This document shows positions 13,101 through 22,195 of a stretch of DNA of 52,139 bases, one piece after another; the first letter of the stretch is position 1, and each line of letters opens with the position of its first letter. The DNA is taken from the NCBI GenBank assembly GCA_027623315.1, contig JAQBYD010000002.1, forward strand, positions 1 to 52,139, read 5' to 3'. The stretch comes from Verrucomicrobiota bacterium (lineage in GTDB: Bacteria; Verrucomicrobiota; Kiritimatiellia; CAJWTS01). The translations under genes were made by a program, and so were the position numbers. The notes below the pieces were generated by a model that saw only the letters and a program-made list of their open reading frames with translations, was not told the origin of the DNA and made no database searches.

Positions 13101-13173
13101 GGTGGGACGAAACGATCCATGCCCCTGCGGAAGTGGTAAGAAGTATAAGAAGTGCTGTGGCACGGCTTCCTGA
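10132..13173 (+). CDS. secA: Preprotein translocase ATPase SecA
   Basis: 1013 residues from the ATG (a TTG two codons earlier is also in frame). SecA is the motor that pushes unfolded preproteins through SecYEG. Walker A is MQTGEGKT near residues 115-122, the DEAD-like box is VDEIDS near 222-227, and the PTVD-type motif is [21 protein letters not shown] and [11 protein letters not shown] form the second helicase domain. The C-terminus carries the zinc-binding SEC-C tail [19 protein letters not shown], which in SecA binds SecB or ribosomes. It is longer than E. coli SecA (901 aa) through an insertion around residues 250-350. It heads a co-directional run with lnt, prfB, yicC, gmk and coaC. Confidence 0.97.
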   Translation: MVQAVLKKILGTKAQRDIKRMRPIVARINVLEEQFQALTDEQLQAKTAEFRQRITDGETTDDILEEAFATVKNACRRLVGTAANVCGHELPWDMIPFDCQLMGAMVLHRGKIAEMQTGEGKTLVATMPLYLNALPGHNVHLVTVNDYLARRDSEWMGHVFEFLGMRVGCIQNQMRPSERREEYAKDITYGTNSEFGFDYLRDNGTAHTADEQVQRGYHFAIVDEIDSILIDEARTPLIISGPSPDESTHKYFDSKPRVDALIRKQRDLCTRLATEAKALLEQEEVEAAKLKMYQVHNGMPKNKQLMKMLEEPSLRRLLEQIEAAMLTDMRKEQGRELREELYFTIDEKGHDANLTDRGCEALNPTDPEAYVLPDMVEAMSVLDTQSELSEEEKNQRLQEIQQQFLEKSERIHTVDQLIRAYCVYEKDVEYVVQGNQVMIVDEFTGRIMQGRRWSDGLHQAIEAKEGVKIERETQTLATITIQNYFRMYEKLSGMTGTAETEADEFSQIYNLDVACVETNRPVRRIDYNDCIYKTQREKFNAVVEEVEDCHQREQPVLVGTISVDSSELLSRMLRRKNIPHSVLNAKNHEGEAEIVARAGQPGAVTIATNMAGRGTDIKLGPGVVHLERSVVESGLELDGRLNGQSLRHLLEETPCGLHVLGSERHESRRIDRQLRGRSGRQGDPGSSRFYVSLEDDLMRLFGSDRIAGIMEKLGLEEGQVLEHKWLNKSIENAQRKVEQQNFSIRKRTLEYDDVMNKQREIVYSFRGDVVRSENVREIVYDVFHDVVENRVEAYSESNDEGAVHELLEWCQSSFPIAVREDEIMSNPEDPDSVKNTIYDKVKQAYDLKVAAEESEHFQRMEQQVVLHAIDSQWQDYLRAMDNLRQDVGLRAYGQQDPLVEFKREAYTMFQDLMNSIYHDVVTSVFRSSTSLRSFENFLASLPQTMVVHDDVSAMGQARQQRPADNGGGRSSSAVDEAIAAAQPVRREAAKVGRNDPCPCGSGKKYKKCCGTAS

Positions 13174-13225
13174 GCGTCAACGCTTCTGCGCCGTACGGTG
13201 AGCATCGGGACGGGACTCAAGTATC

Positions 13226-14944
13226 GTGTCCATGGAATCCAGACTGTCGCGCATCTTCCGATCGCGCCATGCACGCATCGCCGGTGCCGTGTCGACCGGC
13301 CTGTTGCTCTTCTGTGCGTTTCCCCCGTTGGGATGGCATGACGCCGCATGGGTCGCGCTGGTTCCTCTCATAACGATCGCTATTCACACGCGACCCAGGG
13401 TCGCTTTCGGGTGGGGATGGCTCTCCGGTATGGTTTTCTGGCTACCTGCCACATCGTGGCTGTTGCGCCTTTCGGTGACCGGCTATCCGCCGGTACCGTT
13501 CGTGTTGATCATGCTCGGTTGGATCGCACTGGCGGCGTACTGCGCGCTCTATGTTGGCGTCTTTGCGATGATCGCGTCGGCGTGGTGCGACCGGGTCGGC
13601 ACGAGAACCGGGTTGCGCAATATCGTGAGCGGTGTGCTCCTCGCTGCGACCTGGGCCGGCTTGGAGACGTGGCGAGGGTGGCTCTTCGGCGGATTTCCCT
13701 GGAGCGCAGTCGGCGTCAGCCAGTATCAAAACCTTTCCGTCGTACAGGTTGCGGAAATCGGGGGCGTGGGGCTCGTCTCTGCGCTGGTGGTATTGCTGAA
13801 TGTGAGCATCGCGATGACGATTATTCGGCGCGTGCGGCACTACCGCTGCGGGGAGCGATCGTCATTTCATCCGGAACTGATGGTTGGCTTGATCGCGTGC
13901 GCTTTGGCCCTGGTGTGGGGCGTCAAGCGACTGCGCGCCGTCTCCCTCCCCGGGGACGGGGACGTGCAGATGAGGGTATCCGCCGTGCAGCCAAGTATCG
14001 CCCAGGGCGAGAAGTGGGATTCGGAGTTTGAGGCCCTGATTCTTCGACGGCTCTCCGAGCAAACCGAATTAGCCGCGTTATTCACGGGACCCGACCTTGT
14101 CGTCTGGCCTGAGACCGCTATCCCCTGGCTGTTCGATTCGGAGGAGAACGTGGAGTTTATGCGGGAGGTGCTGAGTCACGGAATTCCGGTGCTGCTGGGT
14201 GCCATGACGGAGTCGCAAGGCTCCGAGTCAAATCGATACTACAACAGCGCGATCTTATGCCGTCCGGATCGGGCGCCGGAGCGCTATCATAAGCAGAAGC
14301 TGGTCCCGTTTGGTGAATATATCCCGTTCGCCCGATGGGTGCCGTCGTCTCTCGGATTCGACCCGCTGGGCTGGAGTTGCCTCTCGGGGGCGGGACCGGT
14401 GATCTTTGATCTGGCGGTTGCCGAGCCCGTACGACTTGCCCCGGCGGAAAACCGTGCGTCGCCGAGTCATGCGCCGCGCCGGGTTCCGGTGTCCGTTCTA
14501 ATCTGTTTTGAGGACGTGTTTCCGTCGCTGGCCCGCCGCGCGGTGGCGGCCGGGGCCCGTTTGCTGATCGTGCAAACGAATGACGCCTGGTTCGACCCCA
14601 CGGATGCCGCCGTGCTGCACATGGCTCACAGCGTGCTGCGATGCATCGAAAACCGGGTTCCGATGGTCAGGGCAGGCAATACGGGCGTGACCTGCGCGAT
14701 TGACCGCGGCGGGCGCGTCAAGACCATCGGGCCGGATGGAGCCCTCATGCTCCGGCAGGTGGCCTCCGCACCGTTCGTCGTATCGGTGTCACGTCAGGTT
14801 GACGCAACACTCTACTCCAGGTTCCTGTATCGAATCGACTGGGTCTTCGCGTTCCTGTCAGCGGTCGGCTTTGGGCTTGCAATCCGCGTAGCGCGCGCGG
14901 AGAATGCCCCGAACGATTCTGGTATGAAAGATGGAAGAACTTAA
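13226..14944 (+). CDS. lnt: Apolipoprotein N-acyltransferase
   Basis: About 570 residues. It N-acylates the diacylglyceryl-Cys of lipoproteins in the inner membrane. Several N-terminal membrane helices are followed by a nitrilase domain. The catalytic triad is visible: Glu in VWPETAIPW (about residue 294), Lys in YHKQKLVPFGEY (about 354) and Cys in LICFEDVFP (about 425). A last helix lies near the C-terminus. The start is GTG 13226 or ATG 13232, two codons apart. The 3' end overlaps prfB by 14 bases. Lnt implies an outer membrane with triacylated lipoproteins. Confidence 0.93.
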   Translation: MSMESRLSRIFRSRHARIAGAVSTGLLLFCAFPPLGWHDAAWVALVPLITIAIHTRPRVAFGWGWLSGMVFWLPATSWLLRLSVTGYPPVPFVLIMLGWIALAAYCALYVGVFAMIASAWCDRVGTRTGLRNIVSGVLLAATWAGLETWRGWLFGGFPWSAVGVSQYQNLSVVQVAEIGGVGLVSALVVLLNVSIAMTIIRRVRHYRCGERSSFHPELMVGLIACALALVWGVKRLRAVSLPGDGDVQMRVSAVQPSIAQGEKWDSEFEALILRRLSEQTELAALFTGPDLVVWPETAIPWLFDSEENVEFMREVLSHGIPVLLGAMTESQGSESNRYYNSAILCRPDRAPERYHKQKLVPFGEYIPFARWVPSSLGFDPLGWSCLSGAGPVIFDLAVAEPVRLAPAENRASPSHAPRRVPVSVLICFEDVFPSLARRAVAAGARLLIVQTNDAWFDPTDAAVLHMAHSVLRCIENRVPMVRAGNTGVTCAIDRGGRVKTIGPDGALMLRQVASAPFVVSVSRQVDATLYSRFLYRIDWVFAFLSAVGFGLAIRVARAENAPNDSGMKDGRT

Positions 14945-16071
14945 GGCCCAACTCGATCAGTTACGTCAGCGACTCGCGGAAATGCGAGGTTATCTTTGAC
15001 GCGGAGCAACGCACTTCCGATCTTGCAGAACTCGAAATAGTCCTTGCAGCGCCCGATTTATGGGACGACCCCAACCAGGCTCGATCGATCATCGGCAAGG
15101 CCAATCTGCTACGTGCCATCCTGACACCATTCCAGCAGCTTTGCCGGCAACTCGACGATGCAGACGTCCTGTTTGAACTTGCTTCCGAGGAGGAGGACGA
15201 GTCGCATCGCAAGAACGTCGCCGCGGAAATCGGTGAGGCCCTGCTGACGGCCGAAGCGGGCTTTGATAAGCTCGAAACACAATCCCTCCTGAGCGGCAAG
15301 TTGGACTCCAAGAATGCGTTCATGACCCTGCATGCCGGCGCCGGGGGTACGGAATCCTGTGACTGGGCCGACATGTTGTTCCGCATGTATCGTCGCTACG
15401 CCGAGCGGGCCGGGCTGGAGTTCGAGCTCTATGATATCACCGCCGGGGAGGAAGCCGGAATCAAGAGTGCTTCATTTCTCCTTTCAGGCCCATTCGCTTA
15501 CGGATTCCTCAAGAACGAGCGCGGAGTGCATCGCCTGGTACGGATTAGTCCGTTCGACTCGAATTCGCGCCGCCACACGTCGTTCGCCGCGCTCGATGTG
15601 ATTGCTGAAATTGACGATGAAATCGAGGTGGAGATCAAAGATGAGGATGTCAGGATCGACACATTTCGGGCCAGCGGTGCCGGCGGTCAGCATGTCAATA
15701 CAACGGATTCGGCGGTTCGAATCACGCATGCCCCAACCGGTATCGTCGTGTCGTGCCAGGCCGAACGCTCGCAACACAAGAATCGCAGCAAGGCGATGAA
15801 GGTCTTGAAGGCTCGCGTCTACGACTATATTATGGACCAGAAGAAGAAGGAGATGGAGCGCTTTTACGGCAAGAAGGGCGAAATCGCGTGGGGCAGCCAG
15901 ATACGGTCATACGTCATGCAGCCCTATACGATGGTTAAGGACCACCGCATGAATCTTGAGACGTCGAATGTTGCCTCCGTGATGGATGGGAATATCCAGG
16001 CTTTTATCGATGCTAATCTGAAAGCCGAAGCTGTTGCGGCAACGCCGGCCTCGGGAAAGGTGAACGCATAA
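14931..16071 (+). CDS. prfB: Peptide chain release factor 2 (with programmed +1 frameshift)
   Basis: The first 22 codons from ATG 14931 end at an in-frame TGA (14997). Slipping +1 on CTT restores a frame open to 16071, giving about 379 residues. RF2 terminates at UGA and UAA. The codon-recognition SPF (ISPFDSN, about residues 206-208) and the catalytic GGQ (GAGGQHVN, about 251-253) are both present. The N-terminal helical domain encoded after the shift (DAEQRTSDLAELE...) matches RF2. The start overlaps the lnt end, so translation is probably coupled. The shift site is described separately. Confidence 0.95.
14986..15000 (+). promoter_or_regulatory. prfB +1 frameshift site
   Basis: The sequence ending GAGGTTATCTTTGAC has the classical parts: a Shine-Dalgarno-like GAGGT three bases upstream, the slippery CTT codon, the TGA stop and the following C that weakens termination. 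RF2 shortage lets the ribosome slip to the GAC frame, so RF2 controls its own synthesis. Confidence 0.93.
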
Positions 16072-16974
16072 GTGACCCCTACTCGTAAAACGACTCTGCA
16101 CAGTATGACCGGATATGGCAGCGGGAACGCCTCGGTCAAGGGCATGAACGTGGTCGCGGAGGTCAGTTCCGTCAACCGCCGCCAGCTGGACATTCGGGTC
16201 AGCCTGCCCAAACCTCTGGCGGTGCTCGAGGCGCGGGTTTTTGAAGTGGTCAGGAAGAAGGTCTCCCGCGGTGCCGTGAATATCTCGTTTAACCTGACCA
16301 TGTCGGACGCGGCACGATCCCGGTCGGTGCATATCGATCGGATCCTTGCCGGAGCATATCTCGGTGAGCTGCGCGATGCGGCCCGGGATCTGAAGCTGGA
16401 GGGCCCCCTCGATGCCTCGATTCTTTTCCAGCTGCCCGACGTCGTGAAGAAGGATTTCGGGGCACCGGATCCCGAACATATATGGATCGTGATGCGCCAG
16501 GCGTTGAAGGATGCGCTGGGCGCGATGCTCGAAATGCGCGCATCCGAGGGGGATGCGCTCTTCCAGGATCTCCAGAAGCGCTCCGAGCTGCTGCGGCGAT
16601 ATCACGGCCGAATCACGCGCATGGCCCCGGGCGTGGTCTCCGATCACAGGCGTGCGCTCACGCAACGGATCCAGGACTCGGGAGTCGAGATTGAAACCAA
16701 AGACCCTTCGTTTCTGAGGGAGTTGGCGATCTATGCCGATCGGTGCGATATCTCGGAAGAGCTGACTCGACTCGAGAGTCACTTCGATCAGTTTGGCGAG
16801 TTGATGGGATCGACGGACCCGGCCGGAAGAGCCCTGGACTTTCTGGTACAGGAGCTATTCCGAGAGATCAATACGATCGGGTCGAAGGCATCGAACGCGA
16901 AGATTTCCCGACAGGTGATTGAGTTTAAATCCGAGCTCGAGCGAATTCGGGAACAAGTTCAAAACGTGGAGTAA
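16072..16974 (+). CDS. yicC: YicC family endoribonuclease
   Basis: 300 residues. The family signature SMTGYGSG is at the N-terminus, and the C-terminal DUF1732 block reads FLVQELFREINTIGSKASNA followed by the conserved end segment. YicC proteins act as endoribonucleases in RNA turnover. The GTG start lies directly behind the prfB TAA and is preceded by GGAAAGG about 11 bases upstream; ATG 16105 (MTGYG) is a possible alternative. It precedes gmk, a pairing that is common in bacteria. Confidence 0.9.
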   Translation: MTPTRKTTLHSMTGYGSGNASVKGMNVVAEVSSVNRRQLDIRVSLPKPLAVLEARVFEVVRKKVSRGAVNISFNLTMSDAARSRSVHIDRILAGAYLGELRDAARDLKLEGPLDASILFQLPDVVKKDFGAPDPEHIWIVMRQALKDALGAMLEMRASEGDALFQDLQKRSELLRRYHGRITRMAPGVVSDHRRALTQRIQDSGVEIETKDPSFLRELAIYADRCDISEELTRLESHFDQFGELMGSTDPAGRALDFLVQELFREINTIGSKASNAKISRQVIEFKSELERIREQVQNVE

Positions 16975-17014
16975 GCAGGATCGATGCGATCGTCGCGGGA
17001 ACAAGTTTTTCGAT

Positions 17015-17638
17015 ATGCCTGCCGCTATCCTCAAGAAATCTGAGCCGCGATCGCTCCTGATCGTTATTGCAGGCCCATCGGGCGCAGGGAAGACCACCCT
17101 TTGCGACATGTTGCTCGATGCACATCCGGAGATGACCTATTCGGTGTCGTGTACAACACGCGTTCCGCGTGGCGAGGAAATAGATGGTCGCGACTACTTC
17201 TTTATCTCCCGCGAGGAGTTCGATCAGAAGGTCCGCGACGGAGCGTTTCTCGAATTCGCAAATGTGCACGGCCATTGGTACGGCACGCTGCGGCGTACGG
17301 TACTCGCCGCGCTTGAGGGCGCGCAGGATATCGTCATGGATATCGACGTCGAAGGCGCCCGCCAGTTGCGCGAGAAGGTCATGCATTCCCACGACGCCGA
17401 CCCCATTCGTGCCGCGTACGTGGACGTATTTATACGTCCGCAGACGATGGAGACGCTTGAAAAGCGCCTCCGGCGACGCAACGAAGACTCTGAGGAGACC
17501 ATCGCGACCCGTATGATCAATGCACGCAAGGAGCTGGAGTACGAGTCTGAGTTTTCTCACGTCGTTCTCAATGACGACCTGGCGATTGCGTACGGCGAGC
17601 TTCTGGATTATATTCTCGAGCAGAAACGGGCCACGTAG
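17015..17638 (+). CDS. gmk: Guanylate kinase
   Basis: 207 residues, the standard length. It phosphorylates GMP to GDP. The P-loop is GPSGAGKTT (residues 20-28). The GMP-binding segment SCTTRVPRGEEIDGRDYFFIS is followed by GAFLEFANVHGHWYGT, and the lid region carries the RLRRRNEDSEE motif. I took the ATG that gives PAAILKKSEPRSLLIVIAG; an open extension upstream overlaps yicC and has no homology. The omega subunit gene (rpoZ), often behind gmk, is absent: coaC follows after 17 bases. Confidence 0.95.
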   Translation: MPAAILKKSEPRSLLIVIAGPSGAGKTTLCDMLLDAHPEMTYSVSCTTRVPRGEEIDGRDYFFISREEFDQKVRDGAFLEFANVHGHWYGTLRRTVLAALEGAQDIVMDIDVEGARQLREKVMHSHDADPIRAAYVDVFIRPQTMETLEKRLRRRNEDSEETIATRMINARKELEYESEFSHVVLNDDLAIAYGELLDYILEQKRAT

Positions 17639-17655
17639 GGCCGTCGAGAGACGAC

Positions 17656-18201
17656 ATGGCGACGACCAATCCAAAGAATATCGTGCTCGGAGTGACCGGG
17701 TCCATCGCCGCGTACAAGTCCGCGGAGCTGGTACGGTTGCTGGTCGAGGAGAACTGGGATGTGCACGTCGTCATGACTCGCGCCGCCACCCAGTTCGTGG
17801 GTGAATTGACCTTTCGCACCTTGTCGCGAAACCCGGTGGGGGCGGAGATGTTTGGTGAGCGGGGCGAGTGGTCACCAGAGCATATAGGACTTGCCGACGA
17901 CGCTGCCCTGCTTCTAATTGCGCCCTGTACCGCGAACGTGATCGCCAAGATGGCACATGGAATCGCGGACGATCTCCTCACCTCCATTGCCCTGGCGACC
18001 CGCGCTGCGATCATGATCGCCCCGGCGATGAACGGCAAGATGTGGGAGCATCCGGCCACCCGCGAGAACGTCACGAAGCTGCAGGCGTGGGGAGTTGAGT
18101 TCATTGCCCCGGAAGAGGGGGACCTGGCGTGTGGCTACAAGGGGATCGGAAAAATGGCTGCTCCCGAGTCGATTGTATCGGCCGTGGCCGCAAAGGCCTG
18201 A
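17656..18201 (+). CDS. coaC: Phosphopantothenoylcysteine decarboxylase, stand-alone
   Basis: 181 residues: the flavoprotein (HFCD) half of the usual bifunctional CoaBC only. It decarboxylates 4'-phosphopantothenoylcysteine in CoA synthesis using FMN. Seen are GVTGSIAAYKSAEL (FMN site), the active-site His in SPEHIGLAD (residue 76), IAPAMNGKMW and the catalytic Cys in LACGYKGIGKM (about residue 159). The frame stops cleanly after this domain and no CoaB synthetase domain follows in any frame. CoaB must be encoded elsewhere or replaced. Confidence 0.9.
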   Translation: MATTNPKNIVLGVTGSIAAYKSAELVRLLVEENWDVHVVMTRAATQFVGELTFRTLSRNPVGAEMFGERGEWSPEHIGLADDAALLLIAPCTANVIAKMAHGIADDLLTSIALATRAAIMIAPAMNGKMWEHPATRENVTKLQAWGVEFIAPEEGDLACGYKGIGKMAAPESIVSAVAAKA

Positions 18202-18207
18202 CGCTCG

Positions 18208-18558
18208 ATGCGGCATCGACTTCTGAAACGCGACGGGGAACTGCTGGTTCCTACGGTGCTGGTCGCGGAGACGACCGCCGAGAGAATGCGCGGACTCTTA
18301 GCGCATTCGGAATTGCCGGCCGGCCAGGCGATGTTTCTCTGTCCCTGCACGAGTATTCACACGTTCTTTATGCGCTTCAGTATCGACATCATCTTCGTTT
18401 CGACGGATCTGCGCGTGACCAGGATCGTCACCGACGTGACGCCCTTTCGGGTCGTCTTCGGCGGGGCCGGCGCGGCGGGCGTGCTGGAGTTCGCGACCGG
18501 GTGTCTACCGTCGCGAGGGATCGAGATCGGAGATCAGCTCACTCTGCTTGATCCTTGA
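18208..18558 (+). CDS. DUF192 family protein
   Basis: 116 residues. The DUF192 pattern is visible: ERMRGLLAHSELPAGQAMFL, then the central HTFFMRFSIDIIFVS and a final EFATGC with SRGIEIGDQL. The function of the family is unknown. Unlike many members it has no signal peptide, so it is probably cytoplasmic. It starts six bases after coaC, so it is the last gene of this run. Its 3' end overlaps the convergent PEGA gene by 20 bases. Confidence 0.85.
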   Translation: MRHRLLKRDGELLVPTVLVAETTAERMRGLLAHSELPAGQAMFLCPCTSIHTFFMRFSIDIIFVSTDLRVTRIVTDVTPFRVVFGGAGAAGVLEFATGCLPSRGIEIGDQLTLLDP

Positions 18559-19900
18559 TGGGGCGACTACGGACGATATTCTCTTTCTTGATGGTCACGA
18601 AGATGTTCTCGTATTCTTCGATTCTCACATCGCCGTTCGGCATGCGCTGCGTCAGCACGCCTCGATAGACCGTCTTGCCGAGTCCGCGGGTCTGAATCTC
18701 GATGTCCGGGATAAAGCGGCGCTTGAGCTTTAGATGCCGGGTCAGCGTCTCGTCACGCTCAATCTCCACGTCCATTTTCGTGGCGAAGTATCCGTTCCGT
18801 GTAAGCTGCAGGATGTGAGGGCCCACCTCGAGGAGATCGACGCGCAGTGGCTTCGAGACCAGGTCGGACTCGACATTCTCGGTCTCGCCGTAATCCACCC
18901 CGTCCACGTAGACTCGAACTCCTGTGGGCTCCGTAACGACTTCGAGAATCCCGCTGTTTCGCTGAAGGATAAACTCCTCAGTCTCCATTTGAGACTGCGC
19001 CACATCGACATCGCGCTCAGACTCCGCGTAGCCGCGGAGCTTTGCTCGAATGCGGTAAGTGCCCGGTTCGATGCCCTGGATCGTAATCGGGGCTTCGCCG
19101 CGTAGTTGGTCGTCGATATAGATCTTCGCCTTCTCGGGCGTCGATACGATCGTGAGGGATGCGGGCAGGGGTGTCAGTTCAACCGACATCGGTAGCACCT
19201 GGCCGGCGTCGATCTTGAACGCCTGCTTGTAGAGCGCATATCCGGTGAGCTGCAGTTCGATCTCGTTGTCGCCCGGCGGAATGGCCTTGAGTGCTTTCGG
19301 TGTTGCACCCATCTCGATTCCGTTCAGCCGGATGCGCGCACCCGCAGGCTCACTGCTCACGTCGAGGCTTCCCGAATTGGAGAGCAGATCGGCAGTGAGC
19401 TTTTGGGGCGCCCGGCTATCCACGCGCAGGTCCTTCTCCATCGACTGGAAGCCCTGCAGGGCAAACGTGAGACGATGGGCGCCGAACTCTACGTCGGTCA
19501 GGAGAAGCGGTGTTTTGCCGCGGTTTGCGCCGTCGAGTTCCACATCGGCGCCGGCTGGATCGGAGTGAACGAGTAAGAGTCCCCGCAGTGGCTCAAGGCG
19601 GAGGTGAACCGCTGCCCGCTCACCGGCCTGGAGCACGACGGTTTGACGTATTTCACGGTGCCCGGGAAGGTTCGCGATCACGAGGTGCTCACCGGCCGGC
19701 AAACCGTCAATCGTCGTGGGGGAGATCGCATGGGTTTTCGAGTCGCAGATGACGGTGGCTCCGGCAGGTACGGTCGTCACGCGAAGTTGAGTTGACGAGA
19801 TCTGGCCCCGGGTCTGTTGGCTGGTCAAAAGCGCTGTGATGCTAAGCGCGAGCAAGGCCACGCCCTGTCGTCGGAACCATCCGGAGGGTGCGGAGTTCAC
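18539..19900 (-). CDS. Exported PEGA-repeat protein
   Basis: 453 residues with a signal peptide (RRQGVALLALSITALLTSQQ). Five PEGA units follow of about 70 residues each, beginning near residues 35, 106, 176, 247 and 315. Each has the form ..V.S.PAGA.V..DG...G.TP..L.. then PG.H.I.L...GY. The last 55 residues form a different module with conserved-looking YRGVLTQRMPNGDVRIEEYENIFVTIKKE. PEGA domains are surface or envelope beta-modules related to S-layer proteins. It is the last gene of the Tad-like operon and overlaps the FHA gene by ATGA. It could anchor or decorate the apparatus (inference). Confidence 0.85.
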   Translation of the reverse strand: MNSAPSGWFRRQGVALLALSITALLTSQQTRGQISSTQLRVTTVPAGATVICDSKTHAISPTTIDGLPAGEHLVIANLPGHREIRQTVVLQAGERAAVHLRLEPLRGLLLVHSDPAGADVELDGANRGKTPLLLTDVEFGAHRLTFALQGFQSMEKDLRVDSRAPQKLTADLLSNSGSLDVSSEPAGARIRLNGIEMGATPKALKAIPPGDNEIELQLTGYALYKQAFKIDAGQVLPMSVELTPLPASLTIVSTPEKAKIYIDDQLRGEAPITIQGIEPGTYRIRAKLRGYAESERDVDVAQSQMETEEFILQRNSGILEVVTEPTGVRVYVDGVDYGETENVESDLVSKPLRVDLLEVGPHILQLTRNGYFATKMDVEIERDETLTRHLKLKRRFIPDIEIQTRGLGKTVYRGVLTQRMPNGDVRIEEYENIFVTIKKENIVRSRPIKDQAE

Positions 19901-21273
19901 TTGGATTCCTCCCGGCGGTGCGTAATGTCGAGCAGCATCTTGTCGGCGGACTGGTAGCGTTTATCAGACCGGTCGGGAATCAGGTCGCGCGCGGTCTCGA
20001 GGTTCAGGGCGGCGTTCTCCCATTCGCGATTGTGGGCGGCCTTGTTGGCGAGGAACATCAACTCTTCATGCCGTGTATTCAACTCGCGCTCGGCCTGCTT
20101 GCGGCCGCCGACGGCGTCGGCGTAGAAATCAGGTTTTGGCTGGATGCTTTCCAGGTACCACTCCGCTTCTCCGAATTTTTTGATGGATCTCCACAAGTTG
20201 CCGATTTGAACGTTGCGCTCGTTGTAGTGCTTCTGCCCCATCAGGGCGGCGTCGCGTGCGAGCGAAATAAGCTGATCCGGCGGGAGCGAAATCGCAGCCA
20301 GGCCCAGTTGATTCTTGCCGAATTCCTCGATCAGCTCGCGTGTTGCGCTGAAGTCGTCCGGTTCGAGCCGGTCCTGAACGCGGATATGATGCGTCAGGTG
20401 TCCAATCGTGATCGAGAGATCCCAGACATCGTGGTCGCTTGGTTGGCGCCCGATATAGCGATCCTGGAGTTCGAAAAATCCCGCGCCTCGAATCGACTCG
20501 GCAAGACTACGCAAGGTTGAGTCGGCAACACTGGTCTCTTTGCGGATGTGGCGGTCGTTTGCGAGATTGTCGATTTCAATGGCCAGCACGCCTGCGTTGA
20601 GTGTTAAGGAATAGCGAAAGATATTCTCGAGGCTGGCGTGTACTTTCTCGTAGGACATCTCGAGCAGTCGCGCCGGTTCGACCGTCGGCGTCACCGGTGG
20701 CGGGTTGGGTTGTGCGGGATCTGGTCGGCCGGGCCCCGCGTCGGGGCGGCGCAGGTATCCCAAGGCGACCATCAGGATGATCACAGCGACCGTGGTACCC
20801 CATAGAAAGGTCCGACGATTGGAGCGTTGCGCGGACCGGGTCGCGGTGGAGGGGGCCTCGGCTTGACGGCTTGCGTGGGTACCGAAGAGGTCGGGACCGC
20901 TGCCGTCAGCGACCGGGGTCGCAGCGACTGGCGGTGCTGACCCGGCGGGCACGTCGGAGGCGACCTTCAATTCACTATTGCCCACGGTGACGATGTCGCC
21001 GATTTGAAGGCGTTGTTCGCGTGCCTCCCTGCCATTGACGAGCGTTTGATTCGAGGCGCCGAGGTCGGAGACCCAAAGCTCGTTGCCGTTGCGGAACGAG
21101 AGACGGCACTGGAATCGGGAAAGCGACTCGTCGCGCAGGACAATATCGTTTGTCGACGAGCGTCCGACGCGTGCGGAGTCACCCTCAATCGTGACCTCGC
21201 GGCCGCAATCGGGCCCGGCAATAACTATAAGATTTGCTTCTGTCACGGCGTGCGCGGACCTCCTGGGGGCCAT
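19897..21273 (-). CDS. Transmembrane FHA-domain protein
   Basis: 458 residues. An N-terminal FHA domain (about 14-103) shows ARVGRSSTNDIVL, LSRFQC and the closing NGREAREQ-type loop; FHA domains bind phosphothreonine. The usual His of the S-R-x-H motif is Gln here. A Pro/Ala-rich linker leads to one membrane helix (about 155-174, TTVAVIILMVALGYL). A helical C-terminal region of about 280 residues follows, likely outside the cytoplasm, with TPR-like character near the end (HEELMFLANKAAHNREWENAAL). It lies directly behind tadC and overlaps the PEGA gene. With its C-terminal repeats it might fill the TadD-like scaffold role (inference). Confidence 0.8.
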   Translation of the reverse strand: MAPRRSAHAVTEANLIVIAGPDCGREVTIEGDSARVGRSSTNDIVLRDESLSRFQCRLSFRNGNELWVSDLGASNQTLVNGREAREQRLQIGDIVTVGNSELKVASDVPAGSAPPVAATPVADGSGPDLFGTHASRQAEAPSTATRSAQRSNRRTFLWGTTVAVIILMVALGYLRRPDAGPGRPDPAQPNPPPVTPTVEPARLLEMSYEKVHASLENIFRYSLTLNAGVLAIEIDNLANDRHIRKETSVADSTLRSLAESIRGAGFFELQDRYIGRQPSDHDVWDLSITIGHLTHHIRVQDRLEPDDFSATRELIEEFGKNQLGLAAISLPPDQLISLARDAALMGQKHYNERNVQIGNLWRSIKKFGEAEWYLESIQPKPDFYADAVGGRKQAERELNTRHEELMFLANKAAHNREWENAALNLETARDLIPDRSDKRYQSADKMLLDITHRREESK

Positions 21274-21280
21274 CAAATCG

Positions 21281-22195
21281 TCAGAACCCGACCTTCATCA
21301 TCTGCATGATGACCGGGCCGAGCAAAATAAGGAATACGGCGGGAAAGATAAAGAATATTAGCGGGCCGAGGAGTTTGACCGGCGCCTCGTTCGCCATGCG
21401 TTCGGCGTTCTCGAATCGTTTGCGTCGAACCTGTTCGGCCTGGATGCGAAGAATCGATCCCATGCTGACGCCCAGTTCATCGGCTTGCACCATGGCGCTC
21501 ATGACGACGGTCAGGTCCGGCTGATCCACTCTCGAGATCATATCGCGCATCGCCTCGCGGCGGGTCTTGCCGAGTTGGATTTGCCGGATCACGCGCAGCA
21601 TCTCCTCGCCGAGCGCGGTTACTTTTCCGCGTGCGACGGTTCGCTGCAAGGCACTCATAAAATCCATCCCGGCTTCGACAGAAAGGGTGAGCAGGTCGAG
21701 TACAAACGGGAGCGCGTGCTGAATGCTGCGGTGCCGCTTGCGCAGGACATCGCGTAACCACGAAGAGGGGAACATGTAGAGCAGGAGGAATCCAAACGCA
21801 AACAGGAGGTTCTGATTATTCGTCAGCGCGATTCCGAAGCGGCCGGGCGCGTACGATACGAAGACCGTGATCATGCCGCACCAGATCGGCCCGAGGAAGA
21901 GCGGCACCAGCACTCGCAGCGCGAGAAGTTCCTCGCCGCTGATGATGCCGTCGTATCCGGCCGAGACGATCGTCTTGTCGGCTTTCTGCCGGGATCGGAT
22001 AAAGGCCTTGGTCCTGAAGAGCGGGCCGAGGTTTGGCGCAAGGGGTAGTAAGAGTCGAAAAAGAAGCGGTACCGGTCGCTCCTGCAGGCGACCGTCGGCC
22101 AGTGTCGCGTAGGTGACCTCGCGCGCCGTGGTCGCGCCGTACCAAGTCAGCCCCGCTGCGCTGAGCGCGTATCCGATGCTGATTAGCGTAATCAT
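21281..22195 (-). CDS. tadC: Tad pilus inner-membrane platform protein TadC
   Basis: 304 residues with a membrane helix at the start, a pair in the middle and a pair at the end. The type II secretion F domain (T2SSF) covers about residues 165-290, including LPFVLDLLTLSVEAGMDF and the ELGVSMGSILRIQAEQVRRKR segment. TadC works with TadB as the platform on which the CpaF ATPase acts. Its ATG overlaps the tadB stop by one base (TAATG). This is a standard tadA-tadB-tadC order. Confidence 0.9.
   Translation of the reverse strand: MITLISIGYALSAAGLTWYGATTAREVTYATLADGRLQERPVPLLFRLLLPLAPNLGPLFRTKAFIRSRQKADKTIVSAGYDGIISGEELLALRVLVPLFLGPIWCGMITVFVSYAPGRFGIALTNNQNLLFAFGFLLLYMFPSSWLRDVLRKRHRSIQHALPFVLDLLTLSVEAGMDFMSALQRTVARGKVTALGEEMLRVIRQIQLGKTRREAMRDMISRVDQPDLTVVMSAMVQADELGVSMGSILRIQAEQVRRKRFENAERMANEAPVKLLGPLIFFIFPAVFLILLGPVIMQMMKVGF

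Noticed and set aside
17639..17655. Omega subunit gene rpoZ expected behind gmk
   Set aside because: Only 17 bases separate gmk and coaC; rpoZ is not here.
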